From Verrucomicrobiaceae bacterium (GTDB lineage: Bacteria > Pseudomonadota > Gammaproteobacteria > Pseudomonadales > CAMLJR01): a DNA stretch of 64,000 nucleotides. The DNA lies in assembly GCA_028293825.1 (NCBI GenBank), contig JAQGNY010000007.1:1-64000 (forward strand), in the 5' to 3' direction. Position numbers and translations under genes: made by a program. Numbering within the stretch: the stretch's first letter is position 1; each line of letters begins with the position of its first letter. The notes beneath the pieces were generated by a model, which was not told the origin of the DNA, searched no databases, and saw only the letters and a list, made by a program, of their open reading frames with translations. Shown in pieces: positions 9,153-17,876 of this stretch.

Positions 9153-10217
9153 ATGAAGCTGACATTTCTGGTGCCCGGCGCACTGAATCAACTCACCGGC
9201 GGCTATGTCTTCGATCGTAAAGTGGTTGAGTGTTTACGCGCTTTGGGTCGCGGGGTGGATGTCATCGAACTGTCCGGTCGCTACCCCGCTGCAGACAATC
9301 TTGCCTGCACAGCAGCGCAAAACGCGCTCGCCAGTCTGCCGAGTGGGAGCCCTGTGGTAATTGACGGTCTTGCGCTTCCTGCATTCGATGCTTGTTTAGA
9401 TATTGAGTCCAAACGGCTGAATATCATTGGTTTTATTCACCATCCTTTGTTTCTCGAAACAGGATTAAGTGCGGCCGATGCAAGCAGTTATGCCGAGCTT
9501 GAAGCTCGACTCTGGCGGTTGCTGCGCGGCATTATTTGCCCGAGCGCCCACACCTCTAAGGCGGTGATTGCCGCAGGTGTAAGCTCCGTTCGCGTTGCGA
9601 TTTCGCCACCAGGAACCGGTAAGGTCGTCCGCGCTAGCGAGCGGCGCTCATCCACCCAGCTGCAATTACTCGCGGTCGGTACCGTGACGCAGCGTAAAGG
9701 TCATTTGCTGTTGATCGAGGCTCTGGCTGGCTTGCGCGACGAACTGGAAAATATCGATTGGAAATTGACCTGTATCGGCAGCGTGGAGCGCGACCCGGTT
9801 GCAGCCAATGCCGCGCGGGAAGCGATAGCAGCCAATCAACTTGAGGATAGGGTTTTGCTCGCTGGCGAGCAGCCCCAAGAGTTTTTGACGAACACGTATG
9901 AGAGGGCCGACATCTTCGTGCTGCCGTCATACCACGAGGGTTACGGCATGGTTTTTACCGAGGCAATGGCGCATGGGTTACCGATTATTTCGACCACAGC
10001 CGGCGCGATCCCGGACACTGTTCCCGCCGCTGCAGCGCTATTGGTCGAGCCGGGCGACGCGGGTGCATTGCGCGACGCATTGCGCAGCGTGATGATCGAC
10101 GGTGAATTGCGCGCGCGACTGGCTGCCGGCGCCAGACAAGCCGCAGCCGAACTTCCAGATTGGGACGCTGCCGTTCTTAATTGGTCGCATGCGCTTGATC
10201 GGTTGCTCGCCGCATGA
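9153..10217 (+). CDS. GT4-family glycosyltransferase
   Basis: GT-B fold glycosyltransferase of family 4 (354 aa). The C-terminal donor domain shows AVGTVTQRKGHLLLIEAL, a conserved VLPSYHEGYGMVFTEAM block with the EX7E pair, and GLPIISTTAGAIPD. The N-terminal acceptor domain begins with LTFLVPGALNQLTGGYVFDR. The ATG at 9153 is preferred because GGTGAGAG lies just upstream; a GTG at 9138 would add five residues. It is soluble, with no membrane segment. In this operon it would be a small-molecule rather than polysaccharide transferase, perhaps attaching a sugar to a pterin. The donor and acceptor are not determinable from sequence. Confidence 0.85.
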   Translation: MKLTFLVPGALNQLTGGYVFDRKVVECLRALGRGVDVIELSGRYPAADNLACTAAQNALASLPSGSPVVIDGLALPAFDACLDIESKRLNIIGFIHHPLFLETGLSAADASSYAELEARLWRLLRGIICPSAHTSKAVIAAGVSSVRVAISPPGTGKVVRASERRSSTQLQLLAVGTVTQRKGHLLLIEALAGLRDELENIDWKLTCIGSVERDPVAANAAREAIAANQLEDRVLLAGEQPQEFLTNTYERADIFVLPSYHEGYGMVFTEAMAHGLPIISTTAGAIPDTVPAAAALLVEPGDAGALRDALRSVMIDGELRARLAAGARQAAAELPDWDAAVLNWSHALDRLLAA

Positions 10218-11113
10218 GTGGTTTTGCGGCGGATTGGTTGAAACAGCGCGCGCCTTTTGACTTGGCGGCGCGCAGCACAGAGTTGGCGCTCGGTTTTCGT
10301 GCCGCGTTACGTCGCGATCGGGGCGACGCATCGTCAAGCGTGCGCATCATTGATCTGGCCGCTGGCACCGGCGCCAATTTTCGCGCGCTGGCGCCGTTGC
10401 TTGGCGGCGACCAGGACTGGTTGCTAGTCGATTACGATCCGCTGTTGATTGCGGCGCAAACGGGCGAAATTAACGTCTGGGCGCAGCAGCACGGTTGGTG
10501 TTGCTCTGCAATGGCCGATGGTGTTTTGGTCGAGTCGGAAGGTAGTCAATGGCGCGTGCGTTCACAACAGCTTGATTTAGCGCAGTCTCTGGAGCGGCTT
10601 GATTTAGAGGCGTGCGCTGGCGTAACCACGACAGCATTTCTCGATCTGGTTTCGGCGGCATGGCTGGACAAGCTGGCGGCGTTGTTGGCGCATTTCAATC
10701 TACCTTTGCTGGCGACGTTAAGCGTTGATGGGCGGCGCGAATGGCAGCCGTCTGCCGTATCCGATATGCATATTCAGCAAGCATTTTTGCGCCATCAGGC
10801 CGGCGATAAAGGCTTTGGTATAGCGCTCGGCGAACAGGCTACGCCCTACTTAAAGCGTTGTCTCACGGCACATGAATATCGAACGGTAAGTGCTCACAGT
10901 GACTGGAAAATTGGCGCCGATCACGCCGTAATGCTGCTGCAAATGGCGCGCGAAGCCGCGATCATCACGCAGGAAGTCCATCCCGAAGCTTCGATCGAAA
11001 CGATGCAATGGTTGGCGCAGCGTACCGCGCAAATTTCAGCGCGCGCACTCACGCTGCAGGTCGGTCATGTGGATTTGCTCGCGGTGCCGGCTTCGTCGGC
11101 GACCGTTACTTAA
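10214..11113 (+). CDS. Class I SAM-dependent methyltransferase
   Basis: A 299-aa protein with a SAM-binding motif I, IIDLAAGTGANFRALAPLL (about residues 45-63), followed by an acidic loop (LLVDYDPLLI) that would hold the ribose hydroxyls. The remainder is specific to this group, with SAAWLDKLAALLAHF and DHAVMLLQMAREAA segments. It starts at the ATG overlapping the GT4 stop (ATGA) and ends the operon. The likely role is a final methylation of the product made by the PTPS, dehydrogenase, reductase and glycosyltransferase genes. The substrate is unknown. Confidence 0.8.
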   Translation: MSGFAADWLKQRAPFDLAARSTELALGFRAALRRDRGDASSSVRIIDLAAGTGANFRALAPLLGGDQDWLLVDYDPLLIAAQTGEINVWAQQHGWCCSAMADGVLVESEGSQWRVRSQQLDLAQSLERLDLEACAGVTTTAFLDLVSAAWLDKLAALLAHFNLPLLATLSVDGRREWQPSAVSDMHIQQAFLRHQAGDKGFGIALGEQATPYLKRCLTAHEYRTVSAHSDWKIGADHAVMLLQMAREAAIITQEVHPEASIETMQWLAQRTAQISARALTLQVGHVDLLAVPASSATVT

Positions 11114-11167
11114 TCTTCGCTTGAGAGGCATTAAATCAGCGTTGCCGAGAAGAGGCGATTGCGCTTA

Positions 11168-11188
11168 AAATGCGAACAATTCTTATTT
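11168..11188. promoter_or_regulatory. Fur box upstream of fecI-1
   Basis: AAATGCGAACAATTCTTATTT closely fits the Fur operator pattern (inverted GAxAA..TTCTT-type half-sites). It lies about 42 bases before the sigma-factor start, the usual place for iron repression of a FecI gene. A near-identical site precedes the second sigma gene. Confidence 0.8.
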
Positions 11189-11229
11189 AGGCTCGCTGGT
11201 GCTCGGCACCTTCGTGGATTAACGCGATC

Positions 11230-11745
11230 ATGCCGGACCCATCTTTTGCTGCTCAGCAAGAACTTCACGCGCTTTACGCAAGCCATCACAGCTGGTTGCG
11301 CGATTGGCTGCGCAAAAAGCTGGGTAATTCAGCCGATGCCGCCGACCTCGCGCACGATACGTTTATCCGCCTTATGGTCGGACGCGATCTCACCGCCATT
11401 AATGAGCCGCGCGCCTATCTGACACGCGTCGCCAAAGGCATTCTGATCAACTGGTATCAGCGTCAGGCGCTGGAGCGTGCCTATCTCGACGCGCTCGCAG
11501 TGCTGCCCGAACAAAAGGCGCCGTCGCCGGAGCAACATCACCTAATTCTCGAAACGCTGCATGAAATCGACACTTTGCTGGATCGGTTGCCGAGGCCGGT
11601 CAAACGCGCATTTTTGCTGTCGCAAATCGAAGGCATGAAATACGACGCCATCGCCACTGAGCTCGGCGTGTCATTAATTACCGTCAAGCGCTACATGAAG
11701 CAGGCATTTTTGCAGTGTCTGACCTTGATGGAGGTGCAGGTATGA
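11230..11745 (+). CDS. FecI-like ECF sigma factor 1
   Basis: Iron-starvation extracytoplasmic-function sigma factor of 171 aa. Region 2 is visible (LRKKLGNSADAADLAHDTFIRLM, with PRAYLTRVAKGILINWYQR). Region 4 carries the helix-turn-helix (MKYDAIATELGVSLITVKRYM). It should direct RNA polymerase to the promoter of the cognate receptor gene when FecR-1 relays siderophore binding. It is preceded by a Fur box and overlaps fecR-1 by four bases (ATGA), with GGAGGTG as the coupled ribosome site. Confidence 0.93.
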   Translation: MPDPSFAAQQELHALYASHHSWLRDWLRKKLGNSADAADLAHDTFIRLMVGRDLTAINEPRAYLTRVAKGILINWYQRQALERAYLDALAVLPEQKAPSPEQHHLILETLHEIDTLLDRLPRPVKRAFLLSQIEGMKYDAIATELGVSLITVKRYMKQAFLQCLTLMEVQV

Positions 11746-12716
11746 AAGCCATGGCGCCGATCGATCCACGTATTCTCGACCAAGCGGCGGACTGGTTGAT
11801 GCAATTGCATGGGAATGCTGCCAGCGATACCGATCGTGAGGCTTGCGCACGCTGGCGCCAGCTCAGCCCCGAACACGCCCGCGCCTGGGCGCGCGCGGAA
11901 ATGCTGATGAATAAACTTGGCGGTTTGCCGCCGTTGCTGGCAATGCCGTCGCTGGATCGACCATCCAATCCGGCGCGGCGCGCGGCCATCGGTAAGCTCG
12001 CGCTGCTGTTGGCTGTCACGCCTATTGGTTTTGCCGGCTGGCGTTTGATTGAAGTTCAGGACTGGACGGCGGATCACCGCACTGCGGTCGGCCAGCGTCG
12101 CGAGCTGGCACTGGCCGATGGCACGCAGCTTCATCTCAATACTGCATCTGCGGTCGACATTCGTTTTGATGCCGAGCAGCGGCTGATCTATTTGCGCGAA
12201 GGCGAAATTCTGATTCGCACCGCACCCGATACAGCTACGACGTACCGACCGCTTCGTGTGCAGACTGCGCAGGGGCGGCTGGAAGCGCTCGGTACTTTTT
12301 TCAGTGTGCGGCAGGAAGCGGGGCGGTCGCATCTTGCAGTGATCGAAGGTGCGGTGCGAATCGAACCGCGCGATTCGATCGCCAGCCAGGAAATTATTCG
12401 CGCCGGCCAACAAGGCTTTTTCTCCGCCCATTCGATAGCGCCGATTACGGCAGGGAATGAAACCGATCTGGCCTGGACGGAGGGCATGTTGATGGCAGAC
12501 AACATGCGTCTGGGAGATTTTGTAACCGAGCTGGCGCGCTACCGTGGCGGTTTCATGCGTTGCGATCCGGCGGTGGCTGATATTCGTGTCTCCGGCGCCT
12601 TTCCACTTTCGGATACCGACCGCGCGCTGACCATGCTGGTGGCGACGTATCCAGTAACCGCGACGACACGCCTGCGCGGTTACTGGGTAACGATCTGTGG
12701 AATAACGCGACGCTAG
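11742..12716 (+). CDS. FecR-like anti-sigma/signal relay protein 1
   Basis: Cell-surface signalling regulator of 324 aa. The cytosolic N-terminal DUF4880 domain (ILDQAADWLMQLHGNAAS, then CARWRQLSPEHARAW) binds sigma factor. A single membrane helix follows near residues 85-105 (LALLLAVTPIGFAGWRL). The periplasmic FecR domain shows GQRRELALADGTQLHLNTAS and VQTAQGRLEALGTFFSVRQ. The C-terminal part (LGDFVTELARYRGGFMRCDP) is the receptor-contacting, secretin/STN-like region. The start at 11742 is chosen for the ATGA overlap and strong GGAGGTG; the frame opens 27 bases earlier. This is the only full-length, canonical FecR in the block. Confidence 0.92.
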   Translation: MKAMAPIDPRILDQAADWLMQLHGNAASDTDREACARWRQLSPEHARAWARAEMLMNKLGGLPPLLAMPSLDRPSNPARRAAIGKLALLLAVTPIGFAGWRLIEVQDWTADHRTAVGQRRELALADGTQLHLNTASAVDIRFDAEQRLIYLREGEILIRTAPDTATTYRPLRVQTAQGRLEALGTFFSVRQEAGRSHLAVIEGAVRIEPRDSIASQEIIRAGQQGFFSAHSIAPITAGNETDLAWTEGMLMADNMRLGDFVTELARYRGGFMRCDPAVADIRVSGAFPLSDTDRALTMLVATYPVTATTRLRGYWVTICGITRR

Positions 12717-12818
12717 GTCTGCGCTCGTAAAAATAATTGCCTGAGGGTGATACTTTTTTACGTCTCGGCTGGCAACAAGGCAACTACTGATTTTGCCTCG
12801 TTAACAGGATCTCCAGCC

Positions 12819-15227
12819 ATGACCTCAACCAATTTCTTCGCGCAGTCTCGCTCCTCCGAGCGCCGTCTCGTACGATCCATTCGCATTGTTTTGCTTAGCG
12901 CCACACTCGCCGCCACCGCCGTCGTCGCGCAGGCCCAGGAGCAATCGCTGGAAGCGGTTGCTCTCAAGGCTTACAACATTCCTGCCGGGCCGTTGGGTCG
13001 GACCCTGGCGACGTTTGCAATCGATGCCGGTATTGCGCTGTCGTTCGAACCAGCATTGACGAACGGTCGCACCAGTGCCGCGTTGACTGGAAACTATTCC
13101 GTGGCCGATGCCATCTCGCGTTTGCTCGCGGGGACTGGCCTCGAACTGGCCGCACGCGGCGACGGCACTTACACATTGCGGCAATTGCCTGCGAATGCGG
13201 AGTCTGCGACAACGCTGCGTACCGTCAATGTGAAATCGCAACCGGAAACCGCGATCGGGCCGGTATCGGGCTACGTCGCCAAACGCAGTGCGACCGGCAC
13301 CAAGACCGACACGCCGCTGCTCGAAACGCCGCAGTCGATTTCCGTGGTGACGCACGATCGTATGGTCGCGCAAGCCGTTACCACCACCGAGCAGGCGCTG
13401 CGCTACACGGCCGGCGTGTTGACCGAAGTCACCGGTTACGATCTGCGTTATCAGTCGCTGATGGTTCGTGGATTCTCGCCGACTATTTATCGCGATGGTC
13501 TGCGCACGTTCGCGTCCGGTTCCTACGGCGATTGGCAGGCCGATCCGCAGGGGTTGGAGCGAATCGAAGTGCTGAAAGGACCGGCGTCGGTTCTGTACGG
13601 GCAGGGCTCGCCGGGCGGGCTGGTCAACCAAGTTGCCAAGCGGCCGACAGCGACGCCGGTACAGGAAGTGGGTTTGTCGGTCGGCAATAACGATCGTTAT
13701 CAAGGCATGCTGGATGTCGGCGGCCAGGTCGATGCTGACGGTAAGTGGTTGGTTCGGTTGAACGGTTTGGCGCGCAATAGCCAGACGCAAACCGATTACA
13801 GCAAGGACAATCGTTTGTTTATAGCGCCGGCGGTAACGTGGCGCCCGTCCGAGCAGACCGAGCTGACCGTGTTGGTCGATGTCACGCAGGATCGCGTCAC
13901 GCCGAAAAGCTGGTGGCCCGACAAAGCCTTGATCGACCACAATCCGAACGGTCGCATTCCGGTCAGCCGTTTTGCCGGCGAACCGGGCTTCGATCACTAC
14001 GACCGCGACATGACCTCGGCCGCCTATCTGTTCGAGCACAACTTCAATGAGGATTGGACCTTTCGCCAGAACGCGCGCTACTCGGATTTCAAACTCGACT
14101 ATCAGCACGTATACGGCGATAGCTGGATCGACGACCGCACCATCGCGCGCGGTGCGCTCATTTCGCGCACCAAAGGCTATGCGTTCACCCTCGACAATCA
14201 GGCGGAAACGCACTGGTCTATCGGCGGCATCGACAACCGCGTGCTGGTCGGCGTCGATTTGCAGCGCTTCTTCGGCTACGAAGATTTAGGTTTTGGCGAG
14301 GCGCCGACGCTCGACGTCTATGCGCCGGTGTATGGCGCCGCGTTCGATGCGCCGGAAACCTCGCGCAGCAAAAGCGAACTGCGCCAGCTCGGTTTTTACG
14401 CGCAGGACCAGATTCATATCGAGCAGTGGGTAGTCAGTCTCGGCGTGCGCCACGACCGCGCGCATACCAAAAATTGGGACGACACATTTGCGCTGACGCA
14501 GGACGATAGCAAAGCGACTTACAGCGTCGGCGTGGTTCGTCTATTCGACAGCGGACTGGCGCCTTATCTGAGCTATTCGACGTCGTTTGAACCCAATGTC
14601 TTTGCCACCGCTTACGATGGCTCTGATCTCGGTCGACCGTTGCAGCCGCAAACCGGGCATCAACTCGAGCTGGGCGTCAAATACCAACCGGCTGGCTCGC
14701 AAAGCTTAATCACGGCGTCGGTGTTCGATCTGCGCAAACGCAACGTCACCACGGACGATCTCGATCACCCGGGTTACAGCGTGCAAACCGGCGAAGTGCG
14801 CTCGTTGGGATTGGAGTTGGAAGGCGCGGCTTCGCTGACTAATCGACTTGACTTGATCGCCAGTTACACCTGGCTCGATGCGGAAGTGACGCGCAGCAAC
14901 GATCCGGATGAGTTGCATCAGCAGCCGGTGCAGACCGCGAAAAATACCGCGAAATTGTGGCTGGATTATCGACTCGACGGTGCTGCGTTAAACGGCTGGA
15001 GTGTCGGCGGGGGGGGGCGCTATGTGGATAAGGTCGCGGCGGATACTGGTAACACCTATTTCAATCCTGCTTACACGCTGATCGACGCGGCGATTCATTA
15101 CCAGACCGGACCGGTGACTCTGGCACTCAATGCAGCCAATCTGTTCGACAAGGTTTATTACGCCAACCGCGCGCAGTTTTATGGGCAGGGCAGAACCGTA
15201 CAACTGAGTGCGCTGTATCGTTGGTGA
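12819..15227 (+). CDS. TonB-dependent siderophore receptor 1 with STN signalling domain
   Basis: Outer-membrane ferric-siderophore transducer of 802 aa. The signal peptide ends at AQAQE. An STN domain (residues about 45-115, AYNIPAGPLGRTLATFAIDAG) contacts FecR. A TonB-box/linker region leads to the plug (TPQSISVVTHDRMV, then RYQSLMVRGF and VLKGPASVLYGQGSPGGLVN) and a 22-strand barrel ending in aromatic-terminal SALYRW. It belongs to the FpvA/FoxA-like group. The start ATG at 12819 follows AGGAT and gives a clean signal peptide; an upstream GTG at 12747 would add 24 residues. It completes the intact FecI-1/FecR-1/receptor set. The siderophore is unknown. Confidence 0.92.
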   Translation: MTSTNFFAQSRSSERRLVRSIRIVLLSATLAATAVVAQAQEQSLEAVALKAYNIPAGPLGRTLATFAIDAGIALSFEPALTNGRTSAALTGNYSVADAISRLLAGTGLELAARGDGTYTLRQLPANAESATTLRTVNVKSQPETAIGPVSGYVAKRSATGTKTDTPLLETPQSISVVTHDRMVAQAVTTTEQALRYTAGVLTEVTGYDLRYQSLMVRGFSPTIYRDGLRTFASGSYGDWQADPQGLERIEVLKGPASVLYGQGSPGGLVNQVAKRPTATPVQEVGLSVGNNDRYQGMLDVGGQVDADGKWLVRLNGLARNSQTQTDYSKDNRLFIAPAVTWRPSEQTELTVLVDVTQDRVTPKSWWPDKALIDHNPNGRIPVSRFAGEPGFDHYDRDMTSAAYLFEHNFNEDWTFRQNARYSDFKLDYQHVYGDSWIDDRTIARGALISRTKGYAFTLDNQAETHWSIGGIDNRVLVGVDLQRFFGYEDLGFGEAPTLDVYAPVYGAAFDAPETSRSKSELRQLGFYAQDQIHIEQWVVSLGVRHDRAHTKNWDDTFALTQDDSKATYSVGVVRLFDSGLAPYLSYSTSFEPNVFATAYDGSDLGRPLQPQTGHQLELGVKYQPAGSQSLITASVFDLRKRNVTTDDLDHPGYSVQTGEVRSLGLELEGAASLTNRLDLIASYTWLDAEVTRSNDPDELHQQPVQTAKNTAKLWLDYRLDGAALNGWSVGGGGRYVDKVAADTGNTYFNPAYTLIDAAIHYQTGPVTLALNAANLFDKVYYANRAQFYGQGRTVQLSALYRW

Positions 15228-15285
15228 GGGAATGAGCTGGCGCGTGCTGCGGTCGAGCCCTTGCGTCGCCGACATTGTTTTATTA

Positions 15286-15306
15286 AAATGAGAACAATTC
15301 TTATCT
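15286..15306. promoter_or_regulatory. Fur box upstream of fecI-2
   Basis: AAATGAGAACAATTCTTATC is nearly the same as the site before fecI-1 and sits about 40 bases before the second sigma start. The matching position and sequence suggest that the two sigma-antisigma pairs descend from a duplication. Confidence 0.8.
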
Positions 15307-15344
15307 GCATTTGAGGCGCCGCCTCGAGAGATTCGAGGCGAGCC

Positions 15345-15863
15345 ATGTCTTCCGTCGATCCTGCCCAGCATTCTGCAATCCAGACGCTTTACAGCGACCA
15401 TCACGGCTGGCTACAGAGTTGGCTGCGGCGCAAATTAGGCAATGCGTTCGACGCCGCCGATGTGGCGCAGGATGTTTTCATCAAGTTGTTGTCGCGACAA
15501 ACGCGTGTCGATGCCCGCGCGCCGCGTGCCTATCTCAGCACCATCGCGCGTGGTTTGGTGATCGACCACTGGCGGCGGCGCGAACTGGAGCAGGCGTGGC
15601 TGGAAACACTGGCACATTTGCCCGCGCCGGAAGTGCCATCGCCGGAGAGCCGATTAGTGTTTCTGGAAGCGTTGGTCGCCATTGACAAAGTGCTTGACGA
15701 ATTAAAACCCGCCGTGCGTCAGGCATTTCTGTGTGCGCAGCCTGAAGGGCTTACCTGTCCACAAATTGCCGTGCGACTTGGCGTTTCGCTCGCCACGGTC
15801 GAGCGCTATATCGCGACGGCGCTGCGTCATTGCTACGCGCTGCGTTTTGGTGGCGACGTGTGA
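15345..15863 (+). CDS. FecI-like ECF sigma factor 2
   Basis: ECF sigma factor of 172 aa, clearly paralogous to sigma 1. It shares the shape of LQSWLRRKLGNAFDAADVAQDVFIKLL, PRAYLSTIARGLVIDHWRRR and the region-4 helix-turn-helix LTCPQIAVRLGVSLATVERYI. It should transcribe a receptor gene in response to its FecR, but the receptor expected downstream is missing and its FecR is truncated. The stop overlaps a GTG start for the fecR part (GTGA). Confidence 0.92.
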   Translation: MSSVDPAQHSAIQTLYSDHHGWLQSWLRRKLGNAFDAADVAQDVFIKLLSRQTRVDARAPRAYLSTIARGLVIDHWRRRELEQAWLETLAHLPAPEVPSPESRLVFLEALVAIDKVLDELKPAVRQAFLCAQPEGLTCPQIAVRLGVSLATVERYIATALRHCYALRFGGDV

Positions 15864-16960
15864 GCGACGCGAAGGCAATTCTTTTCGATGGAAACTCAAT
15901 TCCCGCTGATGTTGTCGATCAAGCCGTCGATTGGGCGGTAAAGCTCAATTTCAATGCGGCCTCTGCCTCGCATCGCGACGCATTTAGCGAATGGCTGAAG
16001 GCCAGTGCAATCAACGCGGAAGCTTGGCGAAGGGTGCAGGCGCTGCAAAGCGACTTCGCCAAAGTGCCGCCGCGACTGGCCATCGACGCCTTGCAAAACG
16101 CCGCTTTGAATCGCTCCGACGCCACTTTGAGCCGGCGGCGCGCGCTGCAAATGCTTGGACTTGTCGGCGTCGCGGCGGCAGCCGGTTGGGGCGCGTGTCG
16201 GCAAGCGCCGTGGCAGCGTCTGCTCGCCGATGTCAGCACACGGGTTGGGGAGCAGCGCCGTGTTCGGCTTGATGACGGTACTGAGCTGGTTCTTAACACC
16301 GACAGTGCGATCAGCGCCGACTTGCGCGGCGAGCGGCGGCTCATCGCGGTGCGGCGTGGCGAAATTCAGGTGACCACCGGTGCTGACAATCACGCATCCG
16401 CTAGCAGGCCATTTTGGCTGAGCACACCGTTCGAGGCCGAGCGCTCGCTGCTCGCCGCGCTCGTGCATCACTACGACGAGCTAATCGACTACGTGCGGCG
16501 CCACTTTGGCGACCGCGGTTTCGCGCGCGATATCGTCCATGACGTCTGCGTGCAAATCATGGAGCGCACCGAGCAAACCGGCGTACGGATTCCGTTGGCG
16601 TTGCTGCGGCGTATTTCGCACGATAAGGCGGTCGACCGTTGCCGTGGCGAGGCCACGCGACGGCGTTGGATCGATGTGGTCGATACGCTGCCGGATGCCG
16701 TTTGTCCCAGCTCGGATCTATTGCGCGGCCTGACTGCCGAGCAGGAACTCGAACTGCTCACTCGCGCTATCGAAGCGCTGCCGCTGCGGCGGCGTCAGGT
16801 TTTTATCCTGAATAAAATTCACCAGCTGCCGCAGGCCGACGTGGCGGCGCGACTCGGCATTTCAGTAAAAATGGTCGAGAAGCAACTGCGCTTGGCGATG
16901 CTGCATTGCCGCGAGAGTTTCGAGGGTGAGGAGCTCGGTTATGTCCGATTCGCGAAATAA
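15860..16960 (+). CDS. FecR(N-term)-FecI chimera created by deletion
   Basis: One 366-aa frame joins two different proteins. From the GTG at 15860 to about 16432 it is a FecR: a sigma-binding N-terminus (VVDQAVDWAVKLNFNAASAS), a Tat-like membrane segment (RRRALQMLGLVGVAAAAGW) and the first half of the periplasmic domain (VGEQRRVRLDDGTELVLNTD, ending WLSTPF). From about 16433 to the end it is a nearly complete ECF sigma factor (VRRHFGDRGFARDIVHDVC, ISHDKAVDRCRGEATRRRW, and region 4 LPQADVAARLGISVKMVEKQL). The lost middle would be the rest of FecR, a receptor gene and the sigma N-terminus. If the membrane helix inserts normally, the sigma part would sit in the periplasm. A GTG at 16463 could allow separate initiation. 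This is probably a scar, possibly still supplying sigma 3. Confidence 0.8.
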   Translation: MSDAKAILFDGNSIPADVVDQAVDWAVKLNFNAASASHRDAFSEWLKASAINAEAWRRVQALQSDFAKVPPRLAIDALQNAALNRSDATLSRRRALQMLGLVGVAAAAGWGACRQAPWQRLLADVSTRVGEQRRVRLDDGTELVLNTDSAISADLRGERRLIAVRRGEIQVTTGADNHASASRPFWLSTPFEAERSLLAALVHHYDELIDYVRRHFGDRGFARDIVHDVCVQIMERTEQTGVRIPLALLRRISHDKAVDRCRGEATRRRWIDVVDTLPDAVCPSSDLLRGLTAEQELELLTRAIEALPLRRRQVFILNKIHQLPQADVAARLGISVKMVEKQLRLAMLHCRESFEGEELGYVRFAK

Positions 16961-17852
16961 CAATTTCGATTCGCTCGTATTCGACAGCGACGTAGCTGAC
17001 GCGGAGCAGGTTTTATCGCGCCATCGCACCGTGCTGCAAGGGCGCTTTCCGCTCGAAGACATCCACGGATTAGCCATAGTGCACCGACGGGTTCGCGCAC
17101 GTCGCTCGAAACGTGCGGCCATCGCGATAGCGTTATTACTAGTCGTTGCCGGCGTATTGCGCTTCGATCCGACGTACCGCACAGAACATTTCGCCACGGC
17201 AATTGGCGAGCGCCGCGAGGTGGCGCTCAGCGATGGCAGTCACATCACGCTTAACACGAATACCGCGCTCGATTTGGAGTGGCACCTGCGCACGCGGCGC
17301 GTGCTGCTTGCGACCGGGCAAGTACTGTTCGATGTCGAGCACGCGCGCTATCGGCCGTTTCTGGTCGCAGCCGGCAGCACACAGATACGAGTAGTCGGCA
17401 CCGCATTCGATGTGCGGCGCGAGCATGACGATGTAACTGTCACTGTGCTGCGCGGCAAGGTGGCGGTGCGCAATGCCAACGGCGACGAAGCGCTGCTGAC
17501 GATCGGGCAGCGCGCGCTCAGCAATTCGACAGGACTCGGTTCGACGCAAACCGTTGATAGCGCCGTCACCACATTGTGGCGCGATGGGAAATTGGTCTTC
17601 GACCGCACGCCGTTGCGCGAAGCACTGGCGGAAATACAGCGCTATTCCCGCGAGCCGATTGTGCTCGGCGCTGACCTGAGCCTGGCCGAACAGAGGGTCT
17701 CTGGCGTCTTTGCCATCGATAACGCCAGCGCGGTTCTCGATCTGCTCCCACAGATTTTGCCGGTTGCGCTTGTGCATCTGGCTGGCGGTGGCGTACGCGT
17801 GGATTCCGCACCGTCGGCAAAACCTGCGCAATTAAAACCGGTACATCGATAA
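16941..17852 (+). CDS. FecR-like anti-sigma/signal relay protein 3
   Basis: A 303-aa FecR family protein that would pair with the sigma part of the upstream chimera. The start ATG at 16941, with GAGGAG nearby, overlaps the chimera by 20 bases. The N-terminus (about 55 residues) lacks the usual Trp-containing DUF4880 pattern and ends in a basic patch (RRVRARRSKR) before one membrane helix (AIAIALLLVVAGVL). The periplasmic FecR domain (GERREVALSDGSHITLNTNT, VVGTAFDVRREHDDVTVTVL) and the C-terminal STN-like segment (PLREALAEIQRYSREPIVLG) are intact. It probably relays the signal from receptor 2, which is itself frameshifted. Confidence 0.88.
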   Translation: MSDSRNNNFDSLVFDSDVADAEQVLSRHRTVLQGRFPLEDIHGLAIVHRRVRARRSKRAAIAIALLLVVAGVLRFDPTYRTEHFATAIGERREVALSDGSHITLNTNTALDLEWHLRTRRVLLATGQVLFDVEHARYRPFLVAAGSTQIRVVGTAFDVRREHDDVTVTVLRGKVAVRNANGDEALLTIGQRALSNSTGLGSTQTVDSAVTTLWRDGKLVFDRTPLREALAEIQRYSREPIVLGADLSLAEQRVSGVFAIDNASAVLDLLPQILPVALVHLAGGGVRVDSAPSAKPAQLKPVHR

Positions 17853-17876
17853 GCGCTTTCGTTGAATTGCTGCGCG

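Noticed and set aside
12553-14213. Long open frames on the minus strand opposite receptor 1
   Set aside because: They mirror the codon structure of the receptor gene, have Arg/Gln-rich composition and no recognisable domain; antisense shadows.
16433-16960. Independent third fecI gene with its own clear start
   Set aside because: No ribosome site or ATG was found at the junction and the frame is continuous with fecR-2, so the feature is reported as one chimera with a possible internal GTG.
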